Shown one piece after another: positions 15,590-23,711 of a DNA stretch of 64,000 nt (positions are counted from its first letter, which is position 1; each line of letters opens with the position of its first letter). The notes under the pieces are model-generated. The model worked only from the letters and a program-made list of their open reading frames with translations, was not told the origin of the DNA and ran no database searches. The stretch covers positions 6,891-70,890 of the forward strand of contig DHJC01000038.1 in NCBI GenBank assembly GCA_002404155.1, read 5' to 3'. Source of the stretch: Chloroflexi bacterium UBA4730. Lineage in GTDB: Bacteria; Chloroflexota; Limnocylindria; P2-11E. The translations under genes were made by a program, and so were the position numbers.

Positions 15590-16150
15590 GTGATCGCCGC
15601 CCGTCCGATCGTGCTCGTCGTCCTGCCAGGATCGTTGATTTGGAAGCTCGTCCTGGTGCTCGCGGGATCGGCGCTCATCGCGCTCGCGGCGCAGATCAGG
15701 ATCCCGCTCCTGTTCAGCCCCGTGCCGGTCACCGGTCAGACCTTCGCGGTGCTGCTCGTCGCGGCGGCGCTCGGACGGCTCGGGCTCGCGAGCGTTATCG
15801 CCTATCTCGTCGAGGGCGCGCTCGGCTTGCCGGTCTTCGCCGGCGGCGGTTTCGGCGTTGCCACGATCGTCGGACCCACCGGCGGGTACCTCATCGGCTT
15901 CGCCCTCGCCGCGGCGCTCATCGGCTCAGCCGCGGAGCGCGGCTGGGATCGCCATCTCGGCACGGCGCTCGCAGCGATGCTCCTGGGAGAGATCGCGATC
16001 TACGTGTGCGGGCTCGCGTGGCTCGCGCGCTTCCCGCTGCCCGTTCCGCTCCTCGACGCGGGCCTCATCCCGTTCATCCCCGGCGACCTCTTCAAGATGG
16101 TGCTCGCCGCGGTCGCGTTGCCAGGCGCGTGGCGGCTCGTACGCCGGTGA
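15590..16150 (+). CDS. bioY: BioY biotin-transport S component
   Basis: 186 residues with about six membrane helices. BioY motifs are visible: QIRIPLLFSPVPVTGQTFAVLL (shown in part: SPVPVTGQTFA), the helix-1 to -2 turn, GPTGGYLIGF, and a C-terminal FIPGDLFKMVLA. BioY binds biotin and works with an ECF energising module (EcfA/EcfT), or sometimes alone. No ECF genes are nearby, so a shared module elsewhere is assumed. GTG 15590 lies just after a TANNNT -10, and the stop overlaps the next gene by GTGA. Confidence 0.93.
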   Translation: MIAARPIVLVVLPGSLIWKLVLVLAGSALIALAAQIRIPLLFSPVPVTGQTFAVLLVAAALGRLGLASVIAYLVEGALGLPVFAGGGFGVATIVGPTGGYLIGFALAAALIGSAAERGWDRHLGTALAAMLLGEIAIYVCGLAWLARFPLPVPLLDAGLIPFIPGDLFKMVLAAVALPGAWRLVRR

Positions 16151-16440
16151 AGACGACGCAGCTTCGCGAGTACGCGATCAAGCCCGGACAGCTCGATCGT
16201 TTCGCCGACGTCTGGCGCACCGGTGTACGTCCGCTGCGCCAGAAGAAGGGCTTCGTCATCGACGGCGCCTGGAAGATCCCGAGCGAGGAACGCTTCGTGT
16301 GGATCGTGAGCTACGACGGACCGGACGGCTGGGAAGCGGCGAACAAGGCGTACTACGAGTCACCGGAGCGCAAGGCGATGGACCCCGATCCCGCGAGCTT
16401 TATCCTCTCGCAGCGCGCCGCGTTCATCGATTGGGTGTAA
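16147..16440 (+). CDS. small NIPSNAP/ABM-like ferredoxin-fold protein
   Basis: 97 residues from GTG 16147 (GTGA overlap with bioY). The sequence begins TTQLREYAIKPGQLDRFADVW and has WIVSYDGPDGWEAANKAYYESPERKAM, the pattern of NIPSNAP and antibiotic-monooxygenase-like dimeric alpha/beta barrels: a strand with a YxxxPGxxxxF motif, then a helix and a second strand. Such proteins range from monooxygenases to binding proteins, so no reaction can be assigned. It is co-translated with bioY and is followed after 14 nt by puuD. Confidence 0.65.
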   Translation: MKTTQLREYAIKPGQLDRFADVWRTGVRPLRQKKGFVIDGAWKIPSEERFVWIVSYDGPDGWEAANKAYYESPERKAMDPDPASFILSQRAAFIDWV

Positions 16441-16454
16441 CGCCGGTCTTGTAG

Positions 16455-17651
16455 ATGGACGTCCTCGCGTACGCGGGCGACTGGCTCCACCTCATCGTCC
16501 GCTGGCTCCACATCACCGCGGCCATTGCGTGGGTCGGCGCGTCCTTCTACTTCATCGCGCTTGATCAATCGCTCCGTCCGCCGACGCGCGAGGCCGCCGA
16601 AGGCGACGGCGTGGGCGGCGAAGCGTGGGAGATCCATGGCGGCGGGTTCTATCGGGTCGAGAAGTACGGCATCGCGCCCCGGACGCTGCCAGCGCCGCTC
16701 GCGTGGTTCAAGTGGGAGGCCTACACGACGTGGCTGACCGGCTTCGCGCTGATGGTCCTCCTCTATTACGTCGATCCGACCCAGTACCTCATGGACCCGA
16801 ACCGGCCGCGGTTCCAGGGCTGGGAGCTCGTGATCGCGAGCGTCGCGATCCTGTTCTTCGGCTGGCTCGCGTACGACCTGCTCTCGCGCTCGCTCGCGAT
16901 GAACGAGCGCGCGCTCACCGTCGCGATCGTGCTCCTCGTCGCCGTCGTCGCGGCGCTCTGCGGCTATCTCTTCAGCCCGCGCGGCGCCTTCATCCAGGTC
17001 GGCGCGGCGCTCGGGACCTGGATGGCGGCGAATGTGTTCTTCGTCATCATCCCCGGGCAGCGCGCACTCGTGGCCGCGACCGCCGCCGGTCGCGAACCCG
17101 ATGCCGGACCGGGCATTCGCGGCAAGCAGCGGTCCGTCCATAACAACTACCTGACCCTGCCGGTCCTGTTCGCCATGATCAGCCAGCACTTCCCGTTCAC
17201 GTATGGCCGCGACAATTCGTGGCTCGTGTTGCTCGCGTTCATGGCGCTCGGGGCGCTCGTGCGCCACATCTTCAATCTGCGGCACCAGGGCCGCAACATC
17301 CGCTGGGCCGTGGCGGTCGTCGTTGTGGCCGGCGTCGTCCTGCTCATCGCGCTCGCGCCGCCGGCGCAGGGCGCGGCCGGTCTCACCGCCGCCGACTTCC
17401 CCGCGGTGCGGCAGGTCTTCGAGGCGCGCTGCGTCACCTGTCACTCGGCGCACCCGACCCGCGAGGGCATCACCGCCGCGCCGAAGGGCGTGATGTTCGA
17501 CACCCAGGAGGAGATCGTCGCGAACGCGCGCCGCGCCTATGAGCAGGCGGTGATCCTCAAGGCGATGCCGCTCGGCAACGTCACCGGCATCACCGACGCG
17601 GAGCGCGACCTCATCGGCCGCTGGGTCCGGAGCGGCGCGCCGGCGCCCTAG
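16455..17651 (+). CDS. puuD: membrane urate hydroxylase with cytochrome c domain (PuuD type)
   Basis: 398 residues. PuuD oxidises urate to 5-hydroxyisourate at the membrane and passes electrons to the respiratory chain. The N-terminal 300 residues have about seven or eight membrane helices with Urate_ox_N features (WLHITAAIAWVGASFYFI at the start, ANVFFVIIPGQR, KQRSVHNNYLTLPVLFAMIS). The C-terminal domain has a single heme-binding CVTCH (about residue 330) and a downstream Met in MPLGN. This is the entry to the ureide pathway; the next two enzymes are encoded convergently beside it. The stop codon shares the tetranucleotide CTAG (17648-17651) with that of uraD. Confidence 0.92.
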   Translation: MDVLAYAGDWLHLIVRWLHITAAIAWVGASFYFIALDQSLRPPTREAAEGDGVGGEAWEIHGGGFYRVEKYGIAPRTLPAPLAWFKWEAYTTWLTGFALMVLLYYVDPTQYLMDPNRPRFQGWELVIASVAILFFGWLAYDLLSRSLAMNERALTVAIVLLVAVVAALCGYLFSPRGAFIQVGAALGTWMAANVFFVIIPGQRALVAATAAGREPDAGPGIRGKQRSVHNNYLTLPVLFAMISQHFPFTYGRDNSWLVLLAFMALGALVRHIFNLRHQGRNIRWAVAVVVVAGVVLLIALAPPAQGAAGLTAADFPAVRQVFEARCVTCHSAHPTREGITAAPKGVMFDTQEEIVANARRAYEQAVILKAMPLGNVTGITDAERDLIGRWVRSGAPAP

Positions 17652-18079
17652 CCCCGCTCCAACCGGTCGCGCGCGATCGCGAGGAACTCATCGAGACCTG
17701 TCGCGAGCTCCGGCGCGCGCGTCCGCCCGAGGCGCGCCTCGAGGACCGGCACGATCTCGGCGCGCGAGCGCCCGCGCACGAACACGACGAACCGGAAGCC
17801 GAACGCGTGCTCGTACTCCGCGTTGAGCCGCTCGAGCGCCTCGAGGGTGGCGCGATCGGTCGTGCCGGCGCTCTGCTCCGCCGCGGACCGCGAGGAGAGG
17901 CCGGCGGTCGCGCCGATGCGCGGGTGCGCGTCCAGGACCGCGATCCGCTCCGCCTCGCTCATGCTCGCCAGCGCGGCGCGGGCGCGAGCGATGATCGCAT
18001 CGGCGTCGCCGTCCTCACCGACGCGCTCGGCGAGCAGCGGCGCGCGCTCGAAGGCCTCAGCTACCCCGATAGATGACAC
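17648..18079 (-). CDS. uraD: 2-oxo-4-hydroxy-4-carboxy-5-ureidoimidazoline decarboxylase
   Basis: 143 residues from GTG 18079. OHCU decarboxylase converts the unstable OHCU to S-allantoin, giving the urate pathway its stereospecificity. The catalytic His and motif DAHPRIG are near residue 50, SAAEQ near 65, and NAEYEHAFGFRFVVFVRGRS near 85-105, the signature of the all-helical family. It overlaps uraH by 23 nt and is transcribed with it. The stop is convergent with puuD. Confidence 0.93.
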   Translation of the reverse strand: MSSIGVAEAFERAPLLAERVGEDGDADAIIARARAALASMSEAERIAVLDAHPRIGATAGLSSRSAAEQSAGTTDRATLEALERLNAEYEHAFGFRFVVFVRGRSRAEIVPVLEARLGRTRAPELATGLDEFLAIARDRLERG

Positions 18080-18350
18080 AGCCGAACGGCGTGACGAGGA
18101 GTGGCACGTGATAATGGCCGTCCTCGAGCCGCACCTGCAACGCGACCTCTTCGAAGAACGGTCCCTTCACGGCGAAGAGCAGGCGATACGAGCCGGCCGC
18201 GAGCTCACGGCCGAGCTCGTTGATGCGTCCATCGGCGTCGGTGTCACCACGCGCGACGAGCTCGGTCCCGCGGTACAGCGACACGCGCACCCCGGAAACC
18301 GGCCGGCCGATCGCGGTGTCGAGGACGTGCGTCGAGAGCGATGTCGCCAT
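18057..18350 (-). CDS. uraH: 5-hydroxyisourate hydrolase (transthyretin-like)
   Basis: 97 residues from ATG 18350. It hydrolyses 5-hydroxyisourate to OHCU. Hallmarks are STHVLDTAIGRPVSGV (active-site His), the central R in DADGRI, HYHVPLL and the strictly conserved C-terminal tetrapeptide YRGS. The open frame runs on upstream into other genes, but the family start is clear and lies 8 nt after TAGCAT on this strand. It is co-directional with uraD, the next enzyme of the pathway. Confidence 0.95.
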   Translation of the reverse strand: MATSLSTHVLDTAIGRPVSGVRVSLYRGTELVARGDTDADGRINELGRELAAGSYRLLFAVKGPFFEEVALQVRLEDGHYHVPLLVTPFGCVIYRGS

Positions 18351-18358
18351 GGCCGCGG

Positions 18359-18364
18359 ATGCTA
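18359..18364 (-). promoter_or_regulatory. possible -10 of uraH reusing a stop codon
   Basis: Minus-strand TAGCAT lies 8 nt before the uraH ATG. Its TAG is the stop codon (18362-18364) of the upstream VOC gene. The same arrangement is seen before eda and before the HAD gene. Confidence 0.3.
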
Positions 18365-18757
18365 CCGCTCGGCGAGCACCTCGACCTTGATGCGATCGGG
18401 GTCCTCGAAGAAGAACCGATGCTGCGTTTTCGTCTCTTCGATCTCGCCGCCGTAGAGCATGCGTGCGCCCCGCGCGGTCACGAGGGTCCGCACCTCGACG
18501 AGGGTGTCGCGTCCGGCGACGCTGAAGGCGAGGTGATTCAGTCCGACCCGCTTTCGGTGGTACCCCTGCGCCGCGAACTCGGGTCCCACCTGAACGAAGA
18601 AGAGCTCCGCCTTGCCGTCGGTCCAGCTCTTGACCGTCTCCCGGTCCGCCTGCTTGCGCCAGCCGAGCGACTCGAGCAACGCCCCCCAGAACTCCACGGT
18701 CCTCGCGATGTCGGCGACGTAGATGTCCATGTGGTGAAAGTGACCGTTCAACGCCAT
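18362..18757 (-). CDS. VOC (glyoxalase-fold) protein
   Basis: 131 residues from ATG 18757, chosen because GGAGGAAGC stands 5 nt upstream; a longer frame starts at 18775. Two beta-alpha-beta-beta-beta modules are visible: HFHHMDIYVADIARTVEFW… and GLNHLAFSVAGRDTLVEV…, with a late FFFEDPDRIKVEV that holds the last metal-ligand position (Glu). Family members are metal-dependent lyases, dioxygenases or binding proteins. Its position between the cyclase/AAA protein and uraH suggests a role linked to purine catabolism, but this is only context. Confidence 0.8.
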   Translation of the reverse strand: MALNGHFHHMDIYVADIARTVEFWGALLESLGWRKQADRETVKSWTDGKAELFFVQVGPEFAAQGYHRKRVGLNHLAFSVAGRDTLVEVRTLVTARGARMLYGGEIEETKTQHRFFFEDPDRIKVEVLAER

Positions 18758-21700
18758 TGCGCTTCCTCCAGCCAACGTAGGCGCCAGCTCGCGCTTCTCG
18801 CGCGATAGAAGTCACGCGCGCCGTCGAGCCCGCTCGGATCGCCCACGCGCGCGCGTTGCCACGCGAGATCGGCCGCGAGGTGGTCCCAGCCGAGGGTCGC
18901 GTATGTCGCGGCCGTGCGACGCAGCAGCTCGCGGGCCGCGTCCGCGCGTCCCTCCAAGGCGTGCTCGACAGCGCGCAGGTGGTCGATGCCCGCCGCGAAC
19001 ATCGCGCCGTCGGCGCGCACCGCGTCGTCGGTCGCGAGCCACGGTGCGAGGACGGACCGATCGGCGGCGAGCAGGGCGGCTGGGCCGACCACGCGGACCG
19101 AGAGTAGGAACAACGGCAGCTCGAGCGCCTGTGGCGTGCGCGCCTCGGCGAGCGTGCGGAAGGACACTGCGACGGCCGACGCGCGACCTTCGGCAAGCTC
19201 GAGATTCGCCAGATGAGCGGCGGAGGCGACCCGCGCATGCCAGGTCCCGCTGGATGCCTGATGGTCGGTCGCCATCCGGAGGGTCGACGCGGCCGCGCCG
19301 GGTCCTTCGCGCTCGAGGCGCACCGCGGCGGCGAGCGGACCGGTGTCCGGGAAGATCTCCCAGATGTCGTCGCCACCGAATCGGCGTTGCAGCTCGGACC
19401 AGAGCCAGACGACATCGTCCCAGTCGCCGGCGAGCCACAGCATCCACGGCGGACCCGAACGGAAGGTCAGCATCCGTGGCCGGTCGCCGATCCCGTGCGC
19501 CATGGCGTACGCCCGCGCACGAGCGAGCAGCGCCTGCCGCTCGTTCGCATCCGCCTCGCGGGAACGGCCGTCGATGTAGCGACGGTACGCGGTGACCACC
19601 AGCTCGTCGCGCTCCAAGGCCTGGTCGAGGCGCTTCGCGAGGCCGCGCTCGTGCAGGACGTGCCAGCCGATCGGGTGCGCGATCGGAAGGTCCGTCTCTT
19701 CGACCGCGTCGACTCGAGCGCTCGATCCGCTCTTGGCTGCCAGCTCGCGAGCCCGCGAGATCCATTGCGAGGCATCGGCATCGTCCGTCGCTTCGAACGC
19801 GCGGTCCGCAAGCGTGGTCGCGATCGCCGACAGCTCGCCCGGCGACGCGTGGGCTTCGCTCGCGCGCCATGCGTCCTGCCACGCCGTCCGCTCCAGCGGG
19901 CCGAACGGGAGCGAACGCGCGAGCGCGCTCTGGCCGCGCGCCACGTCCTGCGGCGTCCCGATCGTGCGGTACAACGCCACGGCTTCGGTCAGCGTGGCGA
20001 CCGCCTTCGAGACCAGCAGCTGGTGCCGGTAGGCGTTGCCGAGCCCCTCGAGCCCACGAGCGCGCTCCAAGCTTCCCGGTCCGCTCGCGTCGATCGCACG
20101 CTCGAAATGGGCGGCCGCTTCGCCGGCGGCCAGGAGCCGCAGCGCCTCGCGGCCTGCTGCGAGGGCGTAGGGGACCGCGCGCTCTGCGAGGCCGGCATCG
20201 GCCAGCTGTCGTTCGATGTCTGCGGCCGAGGACGCATCATCGCCGTGCAGCGCGATCAACGCTTCCGCGACTTCCTCGTGGAGGAGCCGGCGTTCCCGCT
20301 TCATCAGATCCCGATAGACCGCCTCGCGCGTCAACGCGTGACCGAACATGAGCCCGTCCGTCGACTCCACCAGGAGCGACGCCTCGATGGCGGCGCGAGC
20401 CGGCCGGAGGAGCTCGCGCTCTGGCTTGCCGAGCACGCGCTGGAGGAGCTCGAACGCGACGTGCTGGCCGCAGATCGCGGCGTACGTCACGAGCCGCCTG
20501 GCGTCCTCATCGAGCGCGCCGACCCGACGGACGATGGCTTCGGCGATGGTCAGCGGGAGCGCGCCGGCCGGATCCCCGGCCGAGCGCGCGAGCTCCTCCA
20601 GGAACAGCGGGTTGCCTTCGGCGAGCGCGACGATCCGGTCACGTTCGTCGCCGCGGATCGCGTCAAGACCCGGCGCGTGATCGAGCAGCCGCGTGGCCTC
20701 GGCCGTGCCGAGGGGCTGAAGATGGATCTCGATGACGTCCGAGCGGCGCGCGAGCTCCGCGAGGATGGGCCGGAGTGGGTGCCCGCGCGGGAGCTCGTCG
20801 TCCCGGTAGGTCCCGACGAGCAGGAACGGAGCCGCGTCCGCCAGGCCGCTCAGGAATCGAAACAAGGCGAGACTGCCGTCCTCGGCCCAGTGCAGGTCTT
20901 CGATCGCGACCGTGATCGGACCGGTACGCGCGAGGTCGCGGAGCATCCGGAGCATCGCTCCGAAGAGCGCGTCTCGATCGGGATGCCGCGGTCGCTCGCT
21001 CGTTCCGAGCTCAGGTAGGAACACGAGAAGGTCTGGTGCCACGCGCCGAAGGCGTGCCTCCTCGCCCGGCGCACGTGTGAGCTGGCGCAGCATCGCCGCG
21101 AATGGCTCGTACGGCGGTCGCGCGTCCGTCGCGCCGCAGCCTCCGACGAGCGTCGCGACGCCGCTCGTTGCGGTCCACTCGCGCAGGAGCCGGCTCTTGC
21201 CCAGCCCAGCCGCGCCGCCGACGAACACCGTGCCGCCACGACCGTTGAGCAGCGATGCCGCGGCGCGCGCGAGCGTGTCGACCTCGGAGTCGCGACCGAC
21301 GAAGGTCGCAGTCCGGGTCCCGATCGCGGGAGGTGGAGGCGCCGGAGCCGGCGGCGACGGCAGGGACCAATCGACAGCGAAGACGTGGATCGGCTCGGCG
21401 ATGCCTTTGAGCGGGATCGGGCCGCGGTCCTCGAACCTGAACGGCGTATTTGTGCGGACGAGCCCGCGCACCGTGTCGGTGACGAGGAGCTCGCCGTCGC
21501 CGGCGAGGGATCCGATGCGTGCGGCGACGTTCACAGCCGATCCGACGAACTGCCCGTCGAGCGGCACCGTCTCACCGACGTGGATGCCGACGCCGAACTT
21601 GAGGCGCTTGCCCGCGCTCTCGCGCGCGGCGCGGAAGACGTCCGCGCCGAAGGCGATCGCCTTGGACGGCGAGGGGAAGACGATGTAGAAGGAGTCGCCC

Positions 21701-21876
21701 TCGGTCTTGAGCTCGGCGCCGTCATGCGCGGGAAGGCGGGCGCGGATCAGCGCCCGGTACGCCCGGATGAGCTCGGCGGCGGCTCGGTCGCCTTCGCGTT
21801 CGACGAAAGCGGTGTAGTCGCGCAGATCGGCGAACAAGAAGGCACGAAGTGCCGTATCGCCCGTCACGTTCGCCAT
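18748..21876 (-). CDS. class III nucleotide cyclase - AAA ATPase - TPR-like regulator
   Basis: 1042 residues from ATG 21876. Residues about 8-170 form a class III adenylate/guanylate cyclase domain with both metal Asp positions (FADLRDYT, TEGDSFYIVF), a base-recognition Lys before TEGD and the catalytic Asn/Arg in GSAVNVAARIG. A linker leads to a STAND/AAA ATPase (FVGRDSEVDTL, Walker A GGAAGLGKS near 230, Walker B VAIEDLHWAE). The C-terminal 550 residues are Ala/Leu-rich helical repeats of TPR type. No HTH is seen. Such proteins are thought to couple ligand sensing to cyclic nucleotide synthesis. It is divergent from the allantoinase operon, overlaps the VOC gene by 10 nt and probably leads the VOC-uraH-uraD transcript. 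Confidence 0.85.
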   Translation of the reverse strand: MANVTGDTALRAFLFADLRDYTAFVEREGDRAAAELIRAYRALIRARLPAHDGAELKTEGDSFYIVFPSPSKAIAFGADVFRAARESAGKRLKFGVGIHVGETVPLDGQFVGSAVNVAARIGSLAGDGELLVTDTVRGLVRTNTPFRFEDRGPIPLKGIAEPIHVFAVDWSLPSPPAPAPPPPAIGTRTATFVGRDSEVDTLARAAASLLNGRGGTVFVGGAAGLGKSRLLREWTATSGVATLVGGCGATDARPPYEPFAAMLRQLTRAPGEEARLRRVAPDLLVFLPELGTSERPRHPDRDALFGAMLRMLRDLARTGPITVAIEDLHWAEDGSLALFRFLSGLADAAPFLLVGTYRDDELPRGHPLRPILAELARRSDVIEIHLQPLGTAEATRLLDHAPGLDAIRGDERDRIVALAEGNPLFLEELARSAGDPAGALPLTIAEAIVRRVGALDEDARRLVTYAAICGQHVAFELLQRVLGKPERELLRPARAAIEASLLVESTDGLMFGHALTREAVYRDLMKRERRLLHEEVAEALIALHGDDASSAADIERQLADAGLAERAVPYALAAGREALRLLAAGEAAAHFERAIDASGPGSLERARGLEGLGNAYRHQLLVSKAVATLTEAVALYRTIGTPQDVARGQSALARSLPFGPLERTAWQDAWRASEAHASPGELSAIATTLADRAFEATDDADASQWISRARELAAKSGSSARVDAVEETDLPIAHPIGWHVLHERGLAKRLDQALERDELVVTAYRRYIDGRSREADANERQALLARARAYAMAHGIGDRPRMLTFRSGPPWMLWLAGDWDDVVWLWSELQRRFGGDDIWEIFPDTGPLAAAVRLEREGPGAAASTLRMATDHQASSGTWHARVASAAHLANLELAEGRASAVAVSFRTLAEARTPQALELPLFLLSVRVVGPAALLAADRSVLAPWLATDDAVRADGAMFAAGIDHLRAVEHALEGRADAARELLRRTAATYATLGWDHLAADLAWQRARVGDPSGLDGARDFYRARSASWRLRWLEEAQWR

Positions 21877-21889
21877 CCTATGGGCCGCG

Positions 21890-21896
21890 TATCCTA
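21890..21896. promoter_or_regulatory. back-to-back leaderless-type -10 elements
   Basis: Plus strand TATCCT (21890-21895) is 9 nt before ATG 21905. Minus strand TAGGAT (21891-21896) lies 14 nt before ATG 21876. The two -10 elements overlap almost completely in a 28-nt divergent intergenic space, so the two promoters should exclude each other. Confidence 0.4.
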
Positions 21897-21904
21897 CGGC
21901 CCTC

Positions 21905-22330
21905 ATGCGAATGCTGAAGATAACGGCGGGTCCGTTCACGTTCCGCGCGCGGCTCGAGGAGGAGCAGGCGCCGAAGACCGTTGCCGCGATCCGCGCGATG
22001 CTCCCGTTCAAGAGCAAGCTCCTGCATTGCCGCTGGAGCGGCGAGTCCACCTGGGTCCCGATGGGCGACACGAAGATCGGCGATTCAGGCGCTCTGGGGT
22101 ACGAGAACCACACCAGCCACCCCGCGCCAGGTCAGATGCTCATCTACTCGGGCGGCATCTCCGAAACCGAGATCCTCTTCCCGTACGGATCGACGGACTT
22201 CTCGAGCAAGGTCGGGCAGCTCGCCGGCAATCACTTCGCCACGGTGATCGAAGGCAATGACAAGCTCGCCGAGGTGGGACGGCTCACGCTCTGGGAAGGC
22301 GCGCAAGACTTCACCATCGAGCTCGCGTAG
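21905..22330 (+). CDS. DUF3830 (cyclophilin-like) protein
   Basis: 141 residues. The opening LKITAGPFTFRARLEEEQAPKT (seen in part as TFRARLEEEQAPKT), the central LHCRWSGESTWVPMGD and the later NHTSHPAPGQMLIYSGG and GNHFATVIEG match DUF3830, a small beta-barrel family related in fold to cyclophilins. No enzyme activity is established. It sits 4 nt ahead of allantoinase in one transcript and is divergent from the cyclase/AAA gene, so a link to hydantoin or ureide metabolism is likely by association. ATG 21905 follows a leaderless-type -10; Met at 21911 is an alternative. Confidence 0.85.
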   Translation: MRMLKITAGPFTFRARLEEEQAPKTVAAIRAMLPFKSKLLHCRWSGESTWVPMGDTKIGDSGALGYENHTSHPAPGQMLIYSGGISETEILFPYGSTDFSSKVGQLAGNHFATVIEGNDKLAEVGRLTLWEGAQDFTIELA

Positions 22331-22334
22331 CCGC

Positions 22335-23711
22335 GTGGATCTCGCGATCCGCGGCGCGATCGTGATCTCCGATGGCGCGTACGCCCGGGACATCCTCATC
22401 CGCGACGGCCGCGTGAGCGCGCTGGTGGAGCCCGGCGCGTCGTCCGCGGACGAGGAGATCGACGCGCGCGGCCTCGTGGCTCTGCCCGGCGTCGTCGACG
22501 CGCACGTGCACTTCAACGATCCGGGCCGCGCGGAGTGGGAGGGCTGGGCCAGTGGCAGCCGGGCCGCCGCGGCCGGTGGCGTGACCACCGTCATCGACAT
22601 GCCCCTGAACTCGTTGCCCCCGGTGCTCGATGGCGCCGCGTTCGATCTGAAGCGGGCCGCCGGCGAGCGCGGCTCGGTGGTGGATTTCGCGCTCTGGGGC
22701 GGGCTCGTCGGCACTGACCCCGTGCCGCTCGGCGAGCTCGCCGCGCGCGGCGTGGTCGGGGTCAAGGCCTTCCTGTGCGACAGCGGGGTCCCCGAGTTCG
22801 CCGCGCTGGCGGACACCGAGCTCGTCCCGGCCATGCGTGCCGCGGCGTCGGCAGGGCTGCTCGTCGCGGTGCACGCCGAGGATGACGGCATCGTGCGCGA
22901 CGCCACCGATCGGGTGCGTGCGAGTGGCCGGCGCGATCCCGGCGCGTGGCTCGCGTCGCGGCCGGCGGTCGCCGAAGCCCGGGCCGTCGGCCGTGCCTGT
23001 GCGGCGGCGGGCGAGAGCGGCGTTCGCCTCCACCTCGTGCATCTGTCCGCCGCGGAAGCGCTCGGCGCGATCGGCGTCGCACGGGGCGCCGGGACCGACG
23101 TGAGCGTCGAGACGTGCCCCCACTACCTCGTGTTCGACGACGCGGACGTGCTCGTGCAGGGCCCGCTCCTCAAATGCGCACCGCCGATCCGCGATCGCGC
23201 GAACCGCGACGCGCTGTGGGACGCGCTGTCCGGCGGCCGCATCGATCTCGTCGCATCCGACCACTCGCCATGCCCCGCGGCGGACAAGACGCGGGGCGGC
23301 GACGACATCTTTGCCGCGTGGGGTGGCGTGTCGGGCGTCCAATCCCTGCTCCCCGCGGTGTTCACCGAGGCGCTTCGTCGTGCTGGCGGCGCGCTCGACG
23401 CGCGCAAGGTCGCGGGCTTCGTCTCCTGGCGGCTGTCGGCGAAACCCGCCGAGCGGTTCGGCTTGAGCCCTCGGAAGGGGCGCATCCAGGTCGGCGCCGA
23501 TGCGGACATCGTGTTGTTCGATCCCGATCGCGACTGGACCCTCGAGCCCGGCGCGGTCCAAACGCGCAGCGGCCTCACGCCGTACACCGGTCGGCGGTTC
23601 ACCGGTGCCGTCGTGCGGACCCTCGTTCGCGGGGCCACGGTGTTCCGCGAGGGCGACTTCCCCGCGGCATCGGCCCATGGCCGGTTCGTCGCCGCGGAGC
23701 GAGCGGCATGA
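22335..23711 (+). CDS. allB: allantoinase
   Basis: 458 residues from GTG 22335. It opens allantoin to allantoate. It is an amidohydrolase with HVHFNDPGRAEWEGW (HxH near residue 56), the AAAGGVTTVIDMPLN motif, the carboxylated-Lys segment VVGVKAFLCDSGVPEF, AVHAEDDG, HLVHLSAAEAL, SVETCPHYL and the catalytic Asp in VASDHSPCP. The FxxSGVPEF region and DHSPCP favour allantoinase over dihydroorotase or hydantoinase, and the uricase pathway next to it supports this. It overlaps the next gene by ATGA. Confidence 0.93.
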   Translation: MDLAIRGAIVISDGAYARDILIRDGRVSALVEPGASSADEEIDARGLVALPGVVDAHVHFNDPGRAEWEGWASGSRAAAAGGVTTVIDMPLNSLPPVLDGAAFDLKRAAGERGSVVDFALWGGLVGTDPVPLGELAARGVVGVKAFLCDSGVPEFAALADTELVPAMRAAASAGLLVAVHAEDDGIVRDATDRVRASGRRDPGAWLASRPAVAEARAVGRACAAAGESGVRLHLVHLSAAEALGAIGVARGAGTDVSVETCPHYLVFDDADVLVQGPLLKCAPPIRDRANRDALWDALSGGRIDLVASDHSPCPAADKTRGGDDIFAAWGGVSGVQSLLPAVFTEALRRAGGALDARKVAGFVSWRLSAKPAERFGLSPRKGRIQVGADADIVLFDPDRDWTLEPGAVQTRSGLTPYTGRRFTGAVVRTLVRGATVFREGDFPAASAHGRFVAAERAA

